This document shows positions 27,948 through 35,835 of a stretch of DNA of 64,000 nucleotides, piece after piece. The notes under the pieces are model-generated. The model did no database searches. It was not told where the DNA came from and saw only the letters and a list, made by a program, of their open reading frames with translations. Positions within the stretch are counted from its first letter, which is position 1. Each line of letters opens with the position of its first letter. Location: NCBI GenBank assembly GCA_963817885.1, contig CAWFQE010000004.1, forward strand, positions 124,001 through 188,000. Direction: 5' to 3'. Source of the stretch: CAVOHU01 sp963817885 (lineage in GTDB: Bacteria > Acidobacteriota > Vicinamibacteria > Vicinamibacterales > JAKQTR01). A program made the position numbers and the translations under genes.

Positions 27948-28832
27948 CTAGCCGAACCGGCCCGTCACGTAGTCCTCGGTGAGTTTCTCCCGCGGGTTCG
28001 TGAACATCGCCTCGGTTCGACCCACCTCGATCAGCCGCCCAAGCCAGAATAGCGCGGTCACGTCCGAGATGCGAGCCGCCTGCTGCATGTTATGGGTGAC
28101 AATCACCACCGTGTACTCGGCCTTGAGCTGGTAGATCAGCTCCTCGATCCGCTGTGTGGCGATTGGGTCGAGGGCGGAGGCCGGTTCGTCCATGAGCAGG
28201 ATCTCGGGCTCGATTGCCAGAGCGCGAGCAATGCAAAGGCGCTGCTGCTGCCCTCCGGACAGCGCCAGCGCTGGATGGTGGAGCCGGTCCTTGACTTCGT
28301 CCCAGAGGGCCGCGCGCCGCAGGCTCTGCTCCACCCGTTCCTGAAGTTGAAGGCGACCCCGCGCCAGGCCGTTGATTCGAAGGCCATACGCGACGTTGTC
28401 GAAGATCGACTTTGGAAACGGATTGGACTTCTGGAAGACCATGCCGACGCGGCGACGCAGTTCGACCACGTCGATACCGGCCCCGTAGATATCGCGGCCG
28501 CCGATCCTGACGTGTCCGGTGAGCCGGGTCCCTGGAATCGCATCGTTCATGCGATTGAGCGTGCGCAGGAACGTGCTCTTCCCGCAGCCGGACGGCCCGA
28601 TGAGTGCAGTGACCACGTTCGCGCGAATATGAAGCGAGACGTCGTCCAGCGCGCGGTTGCGTCCATAGTAGAAGGACAGGCCCTCGACCTCGATTCTGAC
28701 GGGCCGATCCGCCAGCACACCGCCGGTGTGCACCGCGGTCAGCCGCGAGGGCAGCCGCGTATCGGAGGTGGCCGTCGTCGGGACCGGCCTGGCGCTCATG
28801 TCTGGATTCTGTGGCAACAGGGGGCGTGTCAT
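27948..28832 (-). CDS. pstB: Phosphate ABC transporter ATPase PstB
   Basis: This is the ATP-hydrolysing subunit of the high-affinity phosphate importer. It has 294 residues from ATG 28832, which overlaps the pstA stop by 4 bases (ATGA); an internal Met at 28799 is an alternative. Walker A GPSGCGKST (about 79-87), signature LSGGQQQRL (about 191-199) and Walker B ILLMDEP (about 211-217) are all intact, as are the PstB-specific NPFPKSIFDNVAYGLRI and HNMQQAARISD segments. The 45-residue N-terminal extension before IEVEGLSFYYG is longer than usual. Confidence 0.97.
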   Translation of the reverse strand: MTRPLLPQNPDMSARPVPTTATSDTRLPSRLTAVHTGGVLADRPVRIEVEGLSFYYGRNRALDDVSLHIRANVVTALIGPSGCGKSTFLRTLNRMNDAIPGTRLTGHVRIGGRDIYGAGIDVVELRRRVGMVFQKSNPFPKSIFDNVAYGLRINGLARGRLQLQERVEQSLRRAALWDEVKDRLHHPALALSGGQQQRLCIARALAIEPEILLMDEPASALDPIATQRIEELIYQLKAEYTVVIVTHNMQQAARISDVTALFWLGRLIEVGRTEAMFTNPREKLTEDYVTGRFG

Positions 28833-29674
28833 CGAGCCTGCATCCGCTCCAGGCGACGAGTCGCAATCCGGGCCAGCACCGAGCACATCAGCACGATCGA
28901 CACAAGAACCAGGGCGCCAGCCCACGCCTGGCGGTGCCAGTCGGGATACGGCGAAATCGCGTAGGTGTACACCTGAACGGTCAACGACGCCATGGGCTGC
29001 GTCAGGCTGGTCGTGAAGAACCGGTTGTTGAACGACGTGAACAGCAGCGGCGCCGTCTCGCCGGCAACGCGGGCGAGTGCCAGCATGACGCCGGTGACGA
29101 TCCCGGGCAGCGCGGCCGGAAGGACCACGGTGAACACAGCCCGCGCATGACTCGCCCCCAGCGCCAGCGCCCCCTCACGCAGGGTGACAGGCACCAGCAG
29201 CAGCAACTCCTCCGTCGTTCTCGCGATGATCGGAATCATCATGATCCCGAGCGCGACGCCTCCTGCCAGGGCGCTGAACCGGTGGAAGGGCACCACGATC
29301 ATGCTGTATGCGAACACGCCAATGACGATGGACGGCACGCCGTTCAAGGTGTCCGCGGCAAACCGCGTGAGCGCCGCAAAACGAGTGCCGGCGTACTCCG
29401 ACATGTAGACGCCGCTCAGGATTCCAATTGGCACAGCGAAGAGCGATCCCAGGCCGCTCAGGATCAGCGTCCCCACGATGGCATTCGCCATCCCGCCGCC
29501 GGGCTCCCCGACCGGGGTCGGCATGTGGGTGAAGAAGCTGAGGTTCAGGGCCAGAACGCCCTCTCTGATCACGAAGAACAGGATGTATGCGAGAGGCACG
29601 AGGGCGACCAGCACCGACAACGTGCAAAATCCGACGAACAGCGACGACACGACATGGCGCGCCAGCCGATTCAC
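28829..29674 (-). CDS. pstA: Phosphate ABC transporter permease PstA
   Basis: This is an inner-membrane permease of 281 residues with six transmembrane helices. The EAA loop is clear (EELLLLVPVTLREGALALGASHARAVFTVVLPAALPGIVTGVMLALARVAGETAPLLFT). It starts at ATG 29674, overlapping the pstC stop by 4 bases, and ends overlapping pstB. It pairs with PstC to form the phosphate channel. Confidence 0.96.
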   Translation of the reverse strand: MNRLARHVVSSLFVGFCTLSVLVALVPLAYILFFVIREGVLALNLSFFTHMPTPVGEPGGGMANAIVGTLILSGLGSLFAVPIGILSGVYMSEYAGTRFAALTRFAADTLNGVPSIVIGVFAYSMIVVPFHRFSALAGGVALGIMMIPIIARTTEELLLLVPVTLREGALALGASHARAVFTVVLPAALPGIVTGVMLALARVAGETAPLLFTSFNNRFFTTSLTQPMASLTVQVYTYAISPYPDWHRQAWAGALVLVSIVLMCSVLARIATRRLERMQAR

Positions 29675-30636
29675 CCGGCAACCTCCGCGGGCCCGGACGG
29701 TGTGGCACTCCCGGCCTGGCTCCGGTGCATGCTCCAGATGAGCATCCGCGACAGGGAATTGACCATCAACGTGATGATGAACAACACCAGGCCGATTTCA
29801 ACGAGCGCAGCCAGATAGAGGGGACTCGCCGCTTCCGTGAACTCGTTGGCGATCACCGCCGCCATGGTGTACTGCGGCGCAAAGAGCGACCACGACGCCT
29901 TCGGGGTGTTGCCGATGACCATGGTCACCGCCATCGTCTCGCCCAGCGCCCGGCCGAACCCGAGCATCACGGCGCCGACAATCCCGGTACGCGCGTAGAA
30001 CAAGGCAGCGCGGATCGCCTCGAACCGCGTCGCGCCGAGCGCGTAGGCGGCTTCTCGCTGCGCCACGGGCACAGCCTTCAGGACTTCCCGGGCCACCGAC
30101 GACGTGAAAGGTACGATCATGATGGCGAGGAGAATTCCCGCAGCCAGCATGCCGACGCCGAGCGGTGGACCGCTGAACAACGGCAGTCGGCGCAACCCGG
30201 ACGGCATTACCGCCTCGACTGACCTGACCACGGGTACGAGCACGAAAATGCCCCAGAGGCCGTAGACGATCGACGGAATCGCCGCCAGCAGCTCGGTCAG
30301 GAACACCAGCGGCTGCCGCAGCCACGCCGGAGAGAGCTCGGAGATGAACACCGCAATGCCCAGCGACACCGGCGTTGCGATGGCCAGCGCCAGGATCGAG
30401 GAGTACAACGTCCCCAGGATGAACGGCAACGCACCGAAGTTGCCAGCCACCGGATCCCAGATTCCGGTGCGCCAGAAGCCCAGGCCGAACTGCTGAATCG
30501 AGAGCCAGGATTCGCGCCACAACTCGACGCCGATCGCGATGACGATGCTGACCAGGCCGAGCGCAAACACTCCGGTACTCAGGCGAAATCCAGGATTGGT
30601 CGCGCCCGAACGGAAAAGACTCCGCATACGACGCAC
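29671..30636 (-). CDS. pstC: Phosphate ABC transporter permease PstC
   Basis: This is an inner-membrane permease of 321 residues, six transmembrane helices, with WDPVAGNFGALPFILGTLYSS and the EAA loop REVLKAVPVAQREAAYALGATRFEAIRAALFY ... GFGRALGETMAVTMVIGN. The GTG at 30636 has GGGAGAG upstream; ATG 30627 is an alternative start three codons later. It follows pstS by 16 bases. Confidence 0.96.
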   Translation of the reverse strand: MRRMRSLFRSGATNPGFRLSTGVFALGLVSIVIAIGVELWRESWLSIQQFGLGFWRTGIWDPVAGNFGALPFILGTLYSSILALAIATPVSLGIAVFISELSPAWLRQPLVFLTELLAAIPSIVYGLWGIFVLVPVVRSVEAVMPSGLRRLPLFSGPPLGVGMLAAGILLAIMIVPFTSSVAREVLKAVPVAQREAAYALGATRFEAIRAALFYARTGIVGAVMLGFGRALGETMAVTMVIGNTPKASWSLFAPQYTMAAVIANEFTEAASPLYLAALVEIGLVLFIITLMVNSLSRMLIWSMHRSQAGSATPSGPAEVAG

Positions 30637-30652
30637 CCGCGATTCTCTCCCG

Positions 30653-31684
30653 CTACGACACCTTGATCTTCTGCAGGGCAGACAGCTCCAGTTTTACCAC
30701 CGAAGCCGGAAGGGGTGCGTAGCCCAGGCCTGCGGCGAACTTCTGGCCGTCGGTCAATGCCCACTTCACGAACTCGTTCATCGTCCGGGCCTGGCCCTTG
30801 TCCTTCGGGTCCTGGTACAGCAGCAGCCAGGTGAACGATGAGATCGGATACGCGCCTTTGGCTTGCGCATTGGTGATCGACACCCGGAAGTCGGCAGGCA
30901 TCTTCGACGAGGCCGCCGCCGCCGCGGTGGTGACCGTCTCGAGCGAGGCTCTGACGAAATCGCCCGCCGCGCTCTGCACCGACCCGTAGCCGATCTTGCT
31001 CTGGAGCGCGTAGATCAGTTCCACGTAACCGATCGAACCCGGCGTCTGTGAGACGAGGCCCGCAACGCCTTCGTTGCCTTTGCCGCCGATGCCGGTGGGC
31101 CAGTTGACCGACGTGCTGACGCCGACCTTGCTCTTCCATTCGGGGGACGTCTTGGAGAGGAAATCCACCCAGATGTATGTCGTGCCAGAGCCGTCGGCCC
31201 GATGGACGACGGTGATGTCGGTTGCCGGCAGGCTCACGCCGCCATTCAGCTTCGCGATGGCGGGATCGTTCCACTTGACGATCTTGCCGAGAAAGATGTC
31301 GGCGAGCAGCGGGCCCGAGAATTTCAGATCGGCGGAGACGCCCGGGATGTTGTAGACAGGGACCACCGCCCCGAGCACGGTCGGAAAGTGCAGGAGCCTG
31401 CCCGGAGCTGCCTGGAGCTGCTCGTCTGTCATCGGGCCGTCGGACGCGCCGAAGAACACCGTCTGATTGGTGATCTGGCGGATGCCGCCGCCCGATCCAA
31501 TCGACTGATAGTTGATCTGGACGTCCGGGTGCAACTTGTTGTACTCCGAGAACCACTTCGAGTAGATCGGGTACGGGAAGGTCGCTCCGGCCCCGTTGAT
31601 CTGAATCGTCGACCTTGCGGCGACCAGCGCGGCCAGGCCGAACACGATCGCTCCGGCGGTCAGCACTCTTCGTATTGATGTCAT
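30653..31684 (-). CDS. pstS: Phosphate-binding protein PstS
   Basis: This is the periplasmic receptor that captures phosphate and hands it to PstCA. It has 343 residues from ATG 31684 (GGAG 10 bases upstream); the frame extends much further but only this start yields a signal peptide (MTSIRRVLTAGAIVFGLAALVAARS). Family hallmarks are present: INGAGATFPYPIYSKWFSEY, YQSIGSGGGIRQI, FGASDGPM, VVHRADGSGTTYIWVDFLSK and GSIGYVELIYAL. It heads the pst operon, and a PHO-box-like triplet lies about 265 bases upstream of its start. Confidence 0.97.
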   Translation of the reverse strand: MTSIRRVLTAGAIVFGLAALVAARSTIQINGAGATFPYPIYSKWFSEYNKLHPDVQINYQSIGSGGGIRQITNQTVFFGASDGPMTDEQLQAAPGRLLHFPTVLGAVVPVYNIPGVSADLKFSGPLLADIFLGKIVKWNDPAIAKLNGGVSLPATDITVVHRADGSGTTYIWVDFLSKTSPEWKSKVGVSTSVNWPTGIGGKGNEGVAGLVSQTPGSIGYVELIYALQSKIGYGSVQSAAGDFVRASLETVTTAAAAASSKMPADFRVSITNAQAKGAYPISSFTWLLLYQDPKDKGQARTMNEFVKWALTDGQKFAAGLGYAPLPASVVKLELSALQKIKVS

Positions 31685-31947
31685 CTGACGGATGCTCCAA
31701 TCGGGTGAAGCGGCGTTCCCACGCCGCAGGCGCCCGTCTCCTGCCCGGGCTTCTCGACGGGAGGGCACAGTCGCCATTGGTGGCGTCGTGCTCGAGAAAC
31801 CGCCTGCCCTGACGGTCACCAGCGTGCCGGCAGGATCGGAAGCCGCATGGCAGCGGTCCCCCTCGCATGCCAGCTGGTGGCGACTCACGCGAGCGTCTAC
31901 CTCTCGAAGGGACGTACGCCCAGAGTAGGGCGGACAGGTGTCGGTCG

Positions 31948-31977
31948 GTGGAACACCAGGTTAATTCCGTGTTAACT
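31948..31977. promoter_or_regulatory. PHO-box-like triple repeat
   Basis: Read on the minus strand this is GTTAACAC-GGA-ATTAACCT-GGT-GTTCCACC: three 8-bp units with an 11-bp period, two of them with the TTAAC core seen in PHO boxes of several phyla. It lies between pstS and the divergent multicopper oxidase gene. PhoB-type control of pst is expected from other bacteria; the site itself is inference. The distance to the pstS start is large, so a long leader would be needed. Confidence 0.45.
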
Positions 31978-32083
31978 GGTAGACATTGCGCGGTGGAGCG
32001 CGATGGCCTTGTTCTCGGGCGCGATGCCGCATCGTGTGGTAGAACCGACGTGTGCGGCCCGGTACGGAAGAATGGATGCCAAC

Positions 32084-33629
32084 ATGATGAGCCGTCGATC
32101 GTTTTGCACCTGCGCGGGGCTGTTGCCTCTGGTCGGGTCGGCGAGGATTGCCGGCGCACTGCCGCTTGTCGGCCTGGACCCCGGCCAGGCCGCGTCGGAG
32201 CGGGCGGACTACACGCTCCGGATTGGCACGGGGCTCGTCGAGCTTGCGCCCGACCACATCGTGTCGACGACGCTCTACAACGGAGAGTTTCCGGGTCCGC
32301 TCATCCGGCTCACGGAAGGGTGGCGGGCCGTGATCGATCTCTACAACGACACGGACACGCCGGAGCTGGCGCACTGGCACGGGCAGATGATCCCCAGCGA
32401 CGTCGACGGTGCGGCCGAGGAAGGCTCGCCGTTCATCCCCGCTCACGGAATGCGACGGGTGGCGTTCGTGCCTCGCCCTGCCGGCTTCCGGTTCGTGCAC
32501 ACGCACGTGGTCGCCGGAAGCGACCTGAACCGCGGCACCTACACGGGCCAGGCTGCGCCGGTGTACATCGAGCCGGCGAGCAATCCGGGTGCGTACGACC
32601 GCGAGGTGTTCCTGGTGCTGAAGGAGTTTTCGCCGTCCTTCAGCCGCGGCGGCGACATGGCAATGGACATGCTCGTCGGTCCGCCCGTCGGAGCGCTCCA
32701 GGAGATCGGGAAGCAGGCCGACGACCAGTTCAAGGGCCCCAAGGGGTACGAGGTCGGCTACGACCTGTTCAGCATCAACGGAAAGATGCTCGGCAGCGGG
32801 GAGCCCATTCGTGTGAAGCAGGGTGAGCGCGTGCTATTCCACGTGCTCAATGCGAGCGCCACCGAGATCCGCAGCCTTGCGCTGCCCGGTCACCAGTTCC
32901 GCGTCGTGGCACTCGACGGCAATCCCGTTCCCACGCCGGCCGACGTGCCCGTGTTGTGGCTCGGCACCTCCGAGCGCGTGTCCGCGATCGTCGACATGAA
33001 TCGTCCCGGCGTCTGGATCATGGGCGATCTGGCCGACGACGACCGCGGCCGCGGCATGGGGCGTCGTCGTCGAGTACGCGGGCCGAAGCGGAACGCCGCA
33101 ATGGGAGACGCCGATACCGTTCCGCTGGGACTACACGACGTTCGGGAAAGCATCCGGGACGCTGACCGCGCCCGACGAGACGATCGAGATCACGATCGTC
33201 AAGCAGAACGCGGCGGTCGCCGGCTTCAATCGCTGGACGCTCAACGGTGAGCCATTTTCGATGGAGACGTCGAGGCCGGCCTACGCGATCCGGCAGGGGC
33301 GCCGTTACCGGTTGAAGTTCCGGAACGCCAGCGACGACATCCATCCCCTGCACCTTCACCGGCACAACTTCGAGCTGACCCGCGTGGGAGGGAAGCCCAC
33401 CTCCGGCGTGATGAAGGACGTCGTGATGCTGGGCGGATTTCAGGAAATCGAGTTCGACTTCGTGGCCGACAATCCCGGTCTCACCCTGTTCCACTGCCAC
33501 CAGCAGCTGCACATGGATTTCGGCTTCATGGCGCTGTTCAGGTACGTGAGAGCCAGCAGGCGGCCAGCGCAGACAGCCGTGATGAGCGCCAGCGGTGCGC
33601 TGTCCTTCGAGAGATGGCTGGTGGTCTGA
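32084..33629 (+). CDS. Tat-exported multicopper oxidase, frameshifted
   Basis: This is a laccase-like enzyme oxidising metals or phenols with O2. The start at ATG 32084 gives a twin-arginine signal (MMSRRSFCTCAGLLPLVG). Copper motifs: HWHG (His97), HTH (about 139-141), and after the frame break HPLHLHRH and HCHQQLHMDFGF. The break is at a G4 run at 33058-33061: GMG continues as VVVEYAGRSGTPQWETPIPFRW in the next frame. The position that is usually the axial Met or Leu is Phe (H-M-D-F-G-F), as in some high-potential fungal laccases. The last 28 residues run into antisense remnants of an ABC gene, so the native stop seems lost. Confidence 0.85.
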
Positions 33630-33975
33630 CCAGGGTCGAGGCTGAACTGGTCCAGGAGCGCGCCTTCAATCAGCGTGTTCCAATGCTCGCGAAAAGACGC
33701 GAAGTAGTCAGCGTGTCGCGCACGGTCATCCATGATAGAAAGCCCGTTGTCCGGCACATACGCCACCTTCGATTTCACCGCGACCTCGTGTCGTCGGGAT
33801 GAGGCCGAAGACCTTCACGCTTCCGCTGGTAGGGCGCAGCAGGTTCAGCAGGACTTGATCGGTCGTTTTGCCGGCTCGTTGCGGCAGAAGCCGTAGCAGC
33901 GACGGGCTCGACGCGCAGGCTGAGGCCGTTGACCGCTTCGGCGCGGCGAAAACGTCGGACCAGGTCGTCGATTTC
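33530..33975 (-). pseudogene. ABC transporter ATPase remnant
   Basis: Three minus-strand frames together spell an ABC ATPase of the YtrB/EcsA type: IDDLVRRFRRAEAVNGLSLRVEP, then AGKTTDQVLLNLLRPTSGSVKVFGLIPTTRG, then KSKVAYVPDNGLSIMDDRARHADYFASFREHWN ... GALLDQFSLDP ... SHLSKDSAPLALITAV. The Walker A is damaged, the signature motif is degenerate (LSK-DSAPLALITA), at least two frameshifts are needed, and everything after the signature, including Walker B, is gone. The remnant stops where the multicopper oxidase gene ends. Confidence 0.7.
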
Positions 33976-34052
33976 ATCGCGGAGTCGTCCGTTGCAGTGT
34001 ATTCTGGGTGCGGGCTGAACGCCGGCGTGGACGCCTCTCTGGGGGGGACGGC

Positions 34053-34078
34053 GGGCGCGCGAGGGGTCTCGCGCGCCC
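34053..34078 (-). terminator. Hairpin after the OmpA gene
   Basis: A perfect 11-bp stem, GGGCGCGCGAG / CTCGCGCGCCC, with a 4-base GGGT loop lies about 80 bases downstream of the OmpA-like stop at 34160. On the minus strand no T-run follows. It is the likely end of that transcript. Confidence 0.55.
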
Positions 34079-34159
34079 ATTGGGCGAATGCAGGACGCCG
34101 CAGACCTCGCTCTGGCGTCTCGGCCGGGTTGACGCCGGCCGCCAGGCGAGTCGGGGGCC

Positions 34160-35008
34160 CTACTGCTTCACGAGCTCGACGCGCCGGTTACGGGCCCGGC
34201 CGTCCTCGGCGTCGTTGCTGGCAACCGGGGCCAGGGGCCCGACGCCACGGCCGATCAGGCGCGCAGCGGCGATCCCGTGCTTGGTCACCAGCGCCTGCAC
34301 CACCGCGTCGGCGCGCGCCTGCGACAGCTTCGTGTTCAGATCCAGCGTCGACACGTTGTCCGTGTGCCCGACGACGTAAACCTTGAGGGCGGCATCGGCC
34401 TTGAGCAGCTTGGCAATCTCCGCCACGGCGGCATCAGACTCGGCTTTCAGCTCGGACTTGCCGGTGTCGAAGAAGATGCCCGGCACCTCCACGTGACCGG
34501 TGGTCTTCAGGCCGGCCTGGAACAGCTCGGCGCTGGCCACCACTTCCTGGACCATGGCCTGCTTCTCGACGATGGTCAGGATGTAGCCCGAGTTGTACGC
34601 GGTGTCGACCTGCGTCCAGATCTCCTTGCCGTCCTTGGACACTTTCAGAATCGTGTAGCGCGGGTCCTCGAAGATGACGGCGCCGCCGATCCTGGAAATG
34701 GCCTGCTGGTGGTTGCGGATGATGGCCAGCGGGCTGGGACCGGGTTGTCCGGCATCGGTCTTGTACCGAATTTCGGCGCGCTTTCCCTCCACCGGCTCGC
34801 TGGTGGCCTTGCCGGTCTTGAAGACGAAGCGATCGAAGTCGGAGCCGTTGCACGCCACGATGCGCATGCCGTTCATGCGAGTGAAGAGCGGATGGTCCTT
34901 GCACTTGGGCGCATCGGGCTGCGGCGCCTGAGGGGCGGCCCACAGAGAAGATGGAGAGATGAGAAATGCGGCGACCAGTAGAAGAACGATCGATCGGGCG
35001 CGAGCCAT
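34160..35008 (-). CDS. OmpA-OmpF-like peptidoglycan-binding protein
   Basis: This encodes 282 residues; ATG 35008 has GGAGG at good spacing. A signal peptide (MARARSIVLLLVAAFLISPSSLWA) precedes a domain common in periplasmic OmpA proteins (HPLFTRMNGMRIVACNGSDFDRFVF, then a segment with VEGKRAEIRYKTDAG) and the OmpA domain: GIFFDTGKSELKAESDAAVAEIAKLLKAD, VVGHTDNVSTLDLNTKLSQARADAV and DGRARNRRVELVK. It likely tethers the outer membrane or a complex to peptidoglycan. Its domain arrangement is related to that of the protein at 24731-25945, but the N-terminal domains differ. Confidence 0.9.
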   Translation of the reverse strand: MARARSIVLLLVAAFLISPSSLWAAPQAPQPDAPKCKDHPLFTRMNGMRIVACNGSDFDRFVFKTGKATSEPVEGKRAEIRYKTDAGQPGPSPLAIIRNHQQAISRIGGAVIFEDPRYTILKVSKDGKEIWTQVDTAYNSGYILTIVEKQAMVQEVVASAELFQAGLKTTGHVEVPGIFFDTGKSELKAESDAAVAEIAKLLKADAALKVYVVGHTDNVSTLDLNTKLSQARADAVVQALVTKHGIAAARLIGRGVGPLAPVASNDAEDGRARNRRVELVKQ

Positions 35009-35144
35009 AGGATTTTGCCTCCTGGATTCCGGACACGACTCCCGCGGATGTTACCACGGTGGCCTGGTGACGCCAGCGCCGCAACCACGGCTGCCTCGGG
35101 CGACGAGCGGGCGGCATTTGGCGAGGGGCGGCGTGGCGGGCAAC

Positions 35145-35189
35145 CTGGCGGACAACCTCCTGGCGGACAACCTCCTGGCGGACAACCTC
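35145..35189. repeat. Three tandem copies of a 15-bp unit
   Basis: CTGGCGGACAACCTC is repeated three times without error in the intergenic region downstream of the OmpA promoter. The period is a multiple of three, but I see no gene around it. Confidence 0.7.
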
Positions 35190-35260
35190 CTTGACAGGCG
35201 CCGCGCGGCGCAGATACTTGGTGAAGCCTTACCCGCCCCACTGTCGAAGGAATGTCCCGG

Positions 35261-35410
35261 ATGTTCCTTGACCTTCGCACGATCATCTTCTGCAACGTGG
35301 CGGTCACGATCTTCCTGGCATTGGCCATGGTCTATTACCGGCTGACCCAGAAGACCTACCCCGGTTTCGATCACTGGACCGCCGGAACATGGCTCCTGGG
35401 GTTGATGTAG
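35261..35410 (+). pseudogene. N-terminal fragment of a membrane signalling protein (diguanylate-cyclase type)
   Basis: ATG 35261 (GAAGGA upstream) opens 49 residues: MFLDLRTIIFCNVAVTIFLA, one hydrophobic helix, then LTQKTYPGFDHWTAGTWLLGLM and a TAG stop. This LDLRT...YPGF.HW..G.WLL pattern is the usual start of GGDEF membrane proteins. Nothing of a GGDEF domain follows; the next bases run into a 105-bp direct repeat. I read it as a truncated gene, with a functional small peptide as a less likely alternative. Confidence 0.5.
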
Positions 35411-35472
35411 CTGGCGTTCTACGGACGGGATCAAAGCGAAGCCTGATGCGCCCGTCTTTGGAAGGAAGGCGA

Positions 35473-35681
35473 GCGGAGGCAACTCGTCTGTCAGTTCGCC
35501 AGTCGTCCCGGCGGGGTATGGCAGTTCACATGCGCACGAGCGGCGCATGTCCGGCCGCTCGTCTCAGCCTCAGCCGGGCGGAGGCCGCTCGTCTGTCAGT
35601 ACGCCAGGCATAACGGCGGGGTCTGGCTGCTCACATGCGCACGAGCGGCGCATGTCCGGCCGCTTGTCTCAGCGGCTCAGC
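35473..35681. repeat. Two 105-bp direct repeats with nested palindromes
   Basis: Copies begin at 35473 and 35578 (GCGGAGGC..CTCGTCTGTCAGT) and share the nearly identical core CACATGCGCACGAGCGGCGC. Each copy can form either CATGCGC-N7-GCGCATG or the overlapping CGAGCGGC...GCCGCTCG hairpin, which are mutually exclusive. The pair lies between a truncated gene and a transposon-like element. Confidence 0.75.
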
Positions 35682-35715
35682 CCGTAATGCTCCTTCACCT
35701 TGGCGACAACAGCTT

Positions 35716-35835
35716 TAGGGGTCGGGACGGATTTCAGAATTGGAGACCCAGCAAATACAATCCTGTCATCGTCGCCCACCGGCAACAGATCTGTAAGCCG
35801 CGCGAATCAGCTGCAAATATCCGTCCCGACCCCTA
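35716..35835. mobile_element. 120-bp element with 17-bp terminal inverted repeats (MITE/REP-like)
   Basis: The ends TAGGGGTCGGGACGGAT (35716-35732) and ATCCGTCCCGACCCCTA (35819-35835) are perfect inverted repeats flanking 86 bases without coding potential. The right end forms the stop codon of the DUF3943 gene. The GGGGTCGGGACGGAT-like end resembles repeats tied to REP-associated tyrosine transposases in related phyla, from memory only. No transposase is in the window, so mobility would depend on one elsewhere. Confidence 0.6.

Noticed and set aside
35145..35681. Possible CRISPR array
   Set aside because: Repeats are either head-to-tail without spacers or only two copies 105 bp apart; no cas genes are present.
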